Source: Megaustenia siamemsis (Eukaryota; Mollusca; Gastropoda; Stylommatophora; Ariophantidae). From it: 64,000 nt of DNA. The stretch is taken from NCBI GenBank assembly GCA_032433765.1, contig JAVIAB010000092.1, forward strand, positions 61,852,126-61,916,125. Reading direction: 5' to 3'. The position numbers and the translations under genes were made by a program. Positions 57,655-64,000 of this stretch are shown one piece after another. The notes beneath the pieces are model-generated. The model saw only the letters and a program-made list of their open reading frames with translations, did not search any database and was not told the origin of the DNA. Position 1 is the first letter of the stretch; every line of letters begins with the position of its first letter.

Positions 57655-57935
57655 TCGTCATCAGGGGCCATACCGGTTGGCGTAGGCGATCATCTCCTTC
57701 CACAATCTTCTATCTACAGTGCATCGTATTAGTTCTGTTGTTTACTGTTTTCCATGCCATGACACCAAGCTACCCAGTACTTTCTCTGTGTCGTCCGCGA
57801 TCTCTCTTTCCTTTTATTTTGCCAGCTGTAACCAAGTATTCCAATTTTCCTCTTCTCATGATGTGTCCAAAAAATGTTGATTGTTCTTTCTGATGTTGTT
57901 TAGGAGCTGCCTTTTTATGATATAAGTTACTGATA
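57655..57935 (-). mobile_element. LINE 3'-end fragment, family A2
   Basis: The minus strand reads KEQSTFFGHIMRRGKLEYLV, TAGKIKGKRDRGRH, and ends in GCCTACGCCAACCGGTATGG, as do 23275 and 30095. Confidence 0.82.
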
Positions 57936-58429
57936 ATTGTTTTAGTTTTCATTTTATGTCTATTAACGGCGATTATGTATATAATTGTGTTTGCAACATT
58001 TCCTGGTTATAAAGGCTAAGAGCATTTTACAATTAGTTAGTAATTAATTAAAACTGATTTGTTTCTACTACTATTTGACAAGTCCTCGAAAGTGGCTTCC
58101 CCTTTTCAGTCTCTGTTAATACATTCACCTTTGTTGAGCCAAAGCTTAGCCTGTGAAAACGTGAGTTCATGTATTTCTGTCTTCTTCCCCACTCCATTTT
58201 TTTTTGGCACCGAAGGCACACGCTTTTTAAAGTTGACTACACACCCATCCCCTTTCTTCATATTCACCTACACTCCCTTACCCCCCCCCCCCCCATTCTC
58301 CACATTCATATCTGTAATAGTCTTATCGTCGTAACTACACGACATTCTGTATATTGTTGTTTTACTTCTCTCTATGTGTTTTTATAGTGCTTCTATACAA
58401 CTATACAAATGTAGTTCTTTCTCTTTCAT

Positions 58430-58610
58430 CATCATCGAGTGCCGTCTCCGCAACGAAGGTTGGCTGCCAAAAAGCGTCATTCTGCTCTGTCTCTTGCTTT
58501 GATGGTGCAGGTTGTCATAGGCTGATTTGTCCATCTTTTGATGTTACTCGTCCATGTTAGTCTTGGTCTGCCTCTGCCTCTTTTACCTTGTATTTTCCCC
58601 TGCAGGATTA
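58430..58610 (-). mobile_element. LINE 3'-end fragment, family B (short)
   Basis: Matches 27825-27965 and 2376-2530: GAGTGCCGTCTCCGCAACGA, TCTTTTGATGTTACTCGTCC and a doubled TGCCTCTGCCTCTTTTACCT. The 3' terminal 180 bp only. Confidence 0.78.
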
Positions 58611-58766
58611 ATCTTTCTCTTTAGACTCTAATTAATGTTAGTCATTAGGATAAATAATATAGACCAATAAACGTATCAACACCATTCTCTGCTTCATTCA
58701 TGCTTGTCTCAAATAGAGTTTAAAAGGTAGAACGTGAATTATGTTAAAGAAATGAAAACAAATGTC

Positions 58767-58835
<69 letters not shown>

Positions 58836-59179
58836 TAGAATGATCACATTTGGAGTGATTCCTGCGATTTGCTTACCGAGTCGCTTGAGGACAGGAGGGC
58901 TGTTTCATTGCTCGACTTGCAGCGATAGCTCCGCCCACATTTCGCCCCATCTCTTTAATTATTGGCGGTGGTTGCTATATTGACGTGTAAATGTTCACGC
59001 CGCATTGGAAAGATTCTACATGGTTCTCAAACCAGGCCACTTTTTCTTGTTTCCCCCAACTTTTCTTGCCCTTTAATTGTATCCTTTCGCATGTCTCAGT
59101 TTGGTGTTCTATTGTTGTATTATAAGCCAATAGGATCTATAGTACTTTTAGGCGACCTGTCACCAACTCTTCCCCTCAC
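58611..59179. other. No gene recognised; (TG)n-(TA)n-(TG)n
   Basis: Compound dinucleotide array at 58765-58836. Nothing else identified. Confidence 0.5.
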
Positions 59180-59645
59180 TCCTTTCTCTCTCACTGTTTT
59201 TCTGTTTCAATCAACCCTCTCTCTGTCCCTGTCTGTCTCTTTCTCTGCTTCCAACCCTCCCTCCCTCATTGTCTCTGTGTCCCTGTTTGTCTCATTTTCT
59301 ACCCCTCCTCTTTTTTTTGAGTCGCTGTCTCTTTCTCTGCCCCCTAAACTCTCTGTCCCTGTCTGTCTCTTTTTCTGCGCCCTCCACTCTATCTCTTCTC
59401 TCTCTGTTCCCGTCTCTTTCTATATCCACTCCTCTCTCTTTGTCCTCGTATGTTTATCTTCCCCTTCTCTCTCTCTCTCTCTCTCTCTTTTCTCTCTCTC
59501 TTTCCTCCCTCTGTTCCGTCACTTTCTATGCCCCCTCTTCTCTCTCTCTCCCTCTCTTTGTCCGCGCATGTTTATCTCCCCCTCCTCTCCTCTCTCCGTC
59601 TCTAACTTCTCTCAATTTCTGATACCCCCACAACCCCTCTCTATC
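59180..59645. repeat. CT-rich low-complexity block
   Basis: Irregular (CT)n with repeated CTGTCCCTGTCTGTCTCTTT-like phrases. The Ser/Leu-rich ORFs of 258 and 117 codons here reflect composition. Confidence 0.92.
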
Positions 59646-60042
59646 CCTGTCTCTTATAGATGCATGCCTGACGGGCTACTAACCCTAAGAATGCAGGTAC
59701 ACATTTATTTTACTCATAATTCGGTAGCCTCTACTTAAGCAATTCTCCGGGCTCTTTCCCTTCGCTTCAACCAATATTTTTTTTTGTTCGTTTCTGCAGA
59801 CAGCGTGGATAGCGTGAAATGAAACATATTTGCTAGGGGAAATCTATGGAATGGTCTTAGGACAAGTGCCCTCAAAATAGGAAAAAAGGAAAAAAGAGAT
59901 ATAGTATTTTTATACATAAATGTACAACCTCTATCTGTGGATTTAATATTGGCAGATTCAGTTGTGAGAGGGGAAACACCATGCAGAATCTGCTGACATT
60001 TACTGATTGTTTTCTACAGACTATATGCCAAGACGGCAAATA

Positions 60043-60118
60043 TCGGGGGGGGGGGGGAGGTGTCTGTCTGTGCGTGTGCGCGCGCGCGTGTGTGTGTGTG
60101 AGAGAGAGAGAGAGAGAT
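60043..60118. repeat. G-run, (GC)n, (TG)n and (AG)n compound repeat
   Basis: G13 at 60045, GTGCGCGCGCGCGTGTGTGT at about 60075, then AGAGAG. Confidence 0.93.
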
Positions 60119-60374
60119 AGTATAGAGGGTAGCTTTTCTCTCTCCATATAACATGTTTGATTTGTTTGGCATGTTAGTATGTTATCATAAGTCAGGAATT
60201 ATTGAGCGATATATGCTACACTGCTTGTTAAACAATAACATTTTGCATCGCTCCGAGAAATGTTATGTTTTTTTTTTTTAATTTTATTTCGCGGTGTATT
60301 CTCTTCTTTTTATGAATGTGTCAACTTCTTCTCTGAGTTGGAGTTTTAGAGTGTGTTTTCAAAGATTATGGTGT
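60119..60374. other. Short unassigned stretch
   Basis: No exon or element recognised. Confidence 0.35.
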
Positions 60375-60790
60375 GCAGCTACATCTTTCCAGGGATTATG
60401 TTCAGAGTCTTCATGTCACGTTGACACACGTCGATAAATCGGAGTTTTGGGCGCCTCCCAGTTCTTTTGCTTCTTCTAGTTGTCCATAGTGTATATTTTT
60501 TTGTATGCGGCCATCTTTCATACGGTGTAAGTGGTCCAGCCAGCGTAACCTACGTTGTTTGAGCAGCGGTTCGGGAGGCCTGTGCGAGTGACGACGTCGT
60601 CTATATGAAAGATTTTGTGAGCACCTTTGTGATGTTGAGCAGAAGACTCTTAGTCCGGTGTCGTCCCACTTCAGTTCCCCAGACCATAGTTGTAAACTCG
60701 ACGTGCAAGTCAATGGCATTGTCTCATGTCACTCCAGCAATCGTAATTTGTTCGCCCTCTAGAATCGGCGCATAGTCTAGCTGGGTTTGC
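60375..60790 (-). mobile_element. LINE C-terminal fragment, family E
   Basis: Minus strand: PLLKQRRLRWLDHLHRMKDG, RIQKNIHYGQLEEAKELGGA and, in another frame, RPKLRFIDVCQRDMKTL. Same LINE type as 19320. It could be the 3' part of the copy whose RT region is at 61665, separated by 0.9 kb of other sequence. Confidence 0.8.
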
Positions 60791-61375
60791 TGTCCCCACA
60801 AGGTATGAGCATGTAGCTCTCATGCACATAGGATAACTGCTACACATTTCCTATCCTCATGTGCATCCGCATCTATACATGTGTGTATATTTGTCTGCAT
60901 GTGTACTGGCACATTTTAACACCTTTGGGTGTGTTCTTTTTAATGTGTTTTGTGGTATATAAACATGTAAGCATGTATGAATGTATGGTTATGTCCGCAT
61001 GCGTTTGTCCACATCTGTTCAGCATGCACACCCATAGTTGCAGATATACACAGATATATGTTCGCTTGGGTACGTAAAAAAAATGTCCACATGGATAAAC
61101 CTATTGGTAATCAACTCACTTAATCGTTTCCAGGAATATTAGAATCTTGTACCCACATCGACATATTTGTAGAACCCTTCCCTTTCACAGCATTCCACAC
61201 CTGAGTCAGCCCTGTCAGCTGGCCATATAAATTTTAGTCGAGTCGGTGCCTGACCCAGCTCCGGATCACCTGGAAAGACTTTTTTTTCCGTTTCATCAAG
61301 AGTCTAGAATTTTATAGCATTGTAGTTAGAATTCTGTGTATATCCTTATATATTTTTGTATTGTAGTTTGTTACT
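60791..61375. other. No gene recognised
   Basis: Repeated short ATGTGTNTAT-like phrases but no clear array; no exon. Confidence 0.4.
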
Positions 61376-61460
61376 CCAGCTAAAGGCCTTCTTGACCGAA
61401 ACATCGTTTACTTTTGTTTTTTTTCCTCGCCTACGTAAAGCTGTTAACCATAATACTTTT
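61376..61460 (+). repeat. Possible Penelope-like element end
   Basis: CCAGCTAAAGGCCTTCTTGA, then CCGAAACATCG, then CCTACGTAAAGCTGTTAACC. Same order as the reverse complement of 35838-35945. Confidence 0.38.
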
Positions 61461-61664
61461 TCCTTTGTGTTTCATTATCGTCATCAGCTTTTCTGGAGCT
61501 TCGCATTTCAATGTATCTTTACCTCCGAGTGAGGACCTCCACGTGTGTCACTTTATCCTTCCAGGTGATACAAGAATACGGCGCTGACATCGCATATGGG
61601 GTGCATTTAGCCTTCTCTCCTGCTTTGCATAAATTGTCCATGATTAACTGCCATGCAGTAGGAT

Positions 61665-62440
61665 ACTTAAATGCAGACGTTGTAAATTGCAGTCTTTGTT
61701 TTAATTGTCAGTTTGCTGTTTTGCCACACACGCCTAGAAATATGAGCGAAGGTGGTATCAGCATTACCAATGCGGGTGTCGATTTCTGTGTCTAAAGATA
61801 GTTTGTCGTTGTTGATGGATCCCAGTAGTAGGTTAGAACTAGCTATGCTTCGACGTCCTGACAGAGTATATTCATTTTCTGCAAACTTTTTTAGGCTGTA
61901 GTCTCTGCAGACTCCTTCGTTAGCATTTGAGAATACGTGTTTCAATAGAAAGCGAAGATGCCAAATAGGGTCGGAGCAAGAACGGTACCTTGCTTGACAC
62001 CACTGTGTATGTGTATAGGTTGCGAAGTGCTGCCGTTGTATTGAATGGTACTCTTCATATCCTCATGAAACGATTTAACTAGTTGACAGAGTACGTGGGC
62101 AGCCTATTTTAGATAATATTTTGAAAAGACCGTCCCTACTGACCAGGTGAAAGCCCTTTGTAAGGTCGAAAAGGGCGACGATGGAAGGCTTTTTCTGCTC
62201 TCTAGATTTTTCTAGAACCAAACGTAAAGAAGAAAACAATGTCTGCAGTTGATCTTTCGGATCTAAAGTCGCATTGCGATTCGGGATATACGCGTTCTGC
62301 GAGCTTCTGTAGCCTCCCTAAGATGACTTGACTCTGGCTCATAGACATTTTGACTACAAATTTAGAAATGTGTCCTATATAGGTGAAAATGCCCCACGTT
62401 TGCTGCATTCTGCTCAGTTATAAAATTGATATCTTGTGTG
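61665..62440 (-). mobile_element. LINE RT-domain fragment, family E, core deleted
   Basis: From 62408 the minus strand gives RLQKLAERVYPESQCDFRSE (the early RT block with YPESQxGFR). Frameshifted DLTKGFHLVSRDGLF-type text follows near 62150, then KHVFSNANEGVC. The next phrase is already INNDKLSLDTEIDTRIGNAD and RRVWQNSKLTIKTKTAIYN, which normally follows the FADD region. The catalytic core is therefore deleted. Confidence 0.8.
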
Positions 62441-62564
62441 AGTGATTTCGCTTTGATACACGACCATAAAAGTGTGTCAGTGAAATGTTTCTTTTCATAT
62501 TTATTGAATTAATCATATATTAATAGAATGATTATGGGGCGAGCAAAATATTGCAAATTATATC

Positions 62565-62600
62565 GCCCTTCGACGCTGATAGACAAATAAAGAAGGAAAG
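62565..62600 (+). repeat. Terminal segment of repeat F
   Basis: CGCCCTTCGACGCTGATAGA followed by CAAATAAAGAAGG parallels 24358-24395. Short match, tentative. Confidence 0.35.
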
Positions 62601-62856
62601 AAGAAAGTTTTGAGAACGTGCGTTTCCGTTGTTAACGCCCTTGTGTTGTTAAATATTCCATTTATAACAACAATTATATATATATATATATGTATGTATA
62701 TATATACAATTTAAGATCTAACTTTTGACTAATCGGCGCAAATGTATCATAGAAGCTTTATATAGGGATTATACTTTTTTCCTTTTTAATTTCTGATATG
62801 AGCAAATTTATATCAACCCTAATAGCCTGCTTCGTTACCTCTTCTTTTGGGATCAT

Positions 62857-62896
<40 letters not shown>

Positions 62897-63289
62897 CTCC
62901 TCACTTTAAGAGCTGTGACCACCATGTAGAAATGGAAACAGCTCTCTGTGAGCTCTGATTCGCTGACACTGGCGCCAGTGTTGAGTTGCTGACTGCTATC
63001 AGTTCATGCGCCGAAACACTGTTTTGAAACACGGAACATAATATAACAATCTTGCCAATTGTGAATATTAAGAGATGCTTTGACTGACGTCATTGCCAAC
63101 ACGCCCGTTTCTGGTTCACAATGTGTGTACTGAACAGGCACATCGCTGGTATTATTGTTATCAGAGAGATCAAGGAAAATAATCTCACGCCTTGAGCGTG
63201 ACGTACAAGACATGTTACTATTATATGTACAGGCTGTGGCAGTGTGGTCAGCGTCACAATTGTCCATTTTTAACAAGATAAAGCATTTC
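62601..63289. other. No gene recognised; poly(T) tract
   Basis: T-run of about 36 at 62858-62893 and (TA)n at 62675-62706. A 98-codon minus ORF (63300-63004) has no family I know. Confidence 0.45.
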
Positions 63290-63362
63290 TCGGTACCCAT
63301 TAACGGCTAGATGAAGCTAGATGGTATTCAGTCGAGGGATTAATTTGACGTCTTGTCCTCTT
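63290..63362 (-). mobile_element. SINE S1 relic, head junction only
   Basis: GGTACCCATTAACGGCTAGA, then TGAAGCTAGATGG and TTGTCCTCTT, parallels the S1 text at 46131-46195. Diverged. Confidence 0.45.
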
Positions 63363-63636
63363 GCATTACTGTCACTCATTATTAGCTATATTTTATAGAC
63401 ATCTTTATAGTCTGTTTGAAAGTGATGCTCGTAGTTTATAGTTTTTGATGTAATAAAAGCAGGGGTTACCAGGCTTAATGATATTAGGACTGAGCTGAAT
63501 AGCCGAAGAAACCTGCCTAGCTGTGACAGCTAATAAGTAAATCAGTTTTGTAGCCAAGAACATTTCAAATGGACACAATGATCGGCGGAAGACGGAGATC
63601 AAGAGAACTAAGAAATGCTGGAAAGTAAGGCATTTA

Positions 63637-63640
<4 letters not shown>

Positions 63641-63668
<28 letters not shown>

Positions 63669-63690
63669 CATGTGTGCACACACACACCAC
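63641..63690. repeat. (TA)n then (CA)n/(CAC)n compound microsatellite
   Basis: TATATA run to 63668, then GTGTGCACACACACACCACC. Confidence 0.92.
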
Positions 63691-64000
63691 CACCAGCAGC
63701 AGTAGATAAAAGTGAAGACAGATCGTGAATAACGCGTTGTGTCAGTGCTCCATATTGTGCATATATACTGCCACATCAATGGGACCAATATTCGCTCTAA
63801 AAAAATGTTTACGTCTTCATGTACACTTACACATATATCACTGTGCTTTCTCTGCATTTTTTATTGTACAATAATAAGGTCGACTACACTGCAATTCTTT
63901 TGATTGTTCCTGTGTCTTCTGAAAACATAATCTCCCCAGCTCCATTTTTATCCTGTTGTTATCCTTGCCCTCCTGGTTGTACATTTGATGTACTTCTTGA

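Larger units (their letters stand above)
31972..64000 (+). other. UTP15: Presumed UTP15 intron, open to the right edge
   Basis: Starts with a consensus GTAAGTTTAA donor. No + strand ORF to the window end resembles the next UTP15 blade or its C-terminal domain. Either this intron exceeds 32 kb or the next exon was too short for me to see. Repeats inside are listed separately. Confidence 0.5.

Noticed and set aside
59000..59738. 258-codon Ser/Leu-rich ORF
   Set aside because: Produced by a CT-rich low-complexity block.
63004..63300. 98-codon minus ORF
   Set aside because: No family, no start or splice context; kept only as an unassigned stretch.

Overview
The window is AT-rich animal DNA with very large introns, dense simple repeats, tRNA-derived SINEs and many decayed LINE 3' ends. 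The LINE and SINE types and the intron sizes fit a lophotrochozoan, most likely a mollusc and plausibly a cephalopod. That is an inference from repeat style; no diagnostic gene settles the species.

Only one cellular gene is supported: the WD40-repeat protein UTP15, a component of the U3 snoRNP / small-subunit processome. Four internal exons lie on the + strand at 8328-8512, 9375-9498, 28471-28525 and 31846-31971. Their codon phases join correctly across canonical GT-AG junctions. The introns between them are 862 bp, about 19.0 kb and about 3.3 kb. No exon for the first roughly 60 residues was seen in the left 8.3 kb, and none for the rest of the protein in the right 32 kb, so the gene probably extends beyond both ends.

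Layout. 0-8.3 kb: putative upstream intron with LINE fragments (one a chimera of two families) and CTAT-flanked repeats. 8.3-9.5 kb: two UTP15 exons. 9.5-28.5 kb: the giant intron, holding an apparently intact antisense mariner (10984-12313, 356-aa DD34D transposase), a 342-bp TIR element nested in a LINE, SINEs with target-site duplications and the first minisatellites. 28.5-32 kb: two more exons around two LINE fragments. 32-45.3 kb: a run of minisatellites (periods 17 to 64 bp, 45 bp recurring) and a LINE copy split by a SINE. 45.3-64 kb: a 1.65-kb pentanucleotide satellite, three tRNA-like SINEs, a LINE RNase H fragment and further LINE fragments.

Apart from UTP15 and the mariner transposase, no open reading frame looks like a functional gene. 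Most long ORFs are by-products of tandem repeats whose unit is a multiple of three or is free of stops. I found no operon, CRISPR array, functional tRNA or rRNA gene, and nothing that amounts to a new multi-gene system. The points of interest are transposon and repeat biology inside a greatly expanded housekeeping gene.
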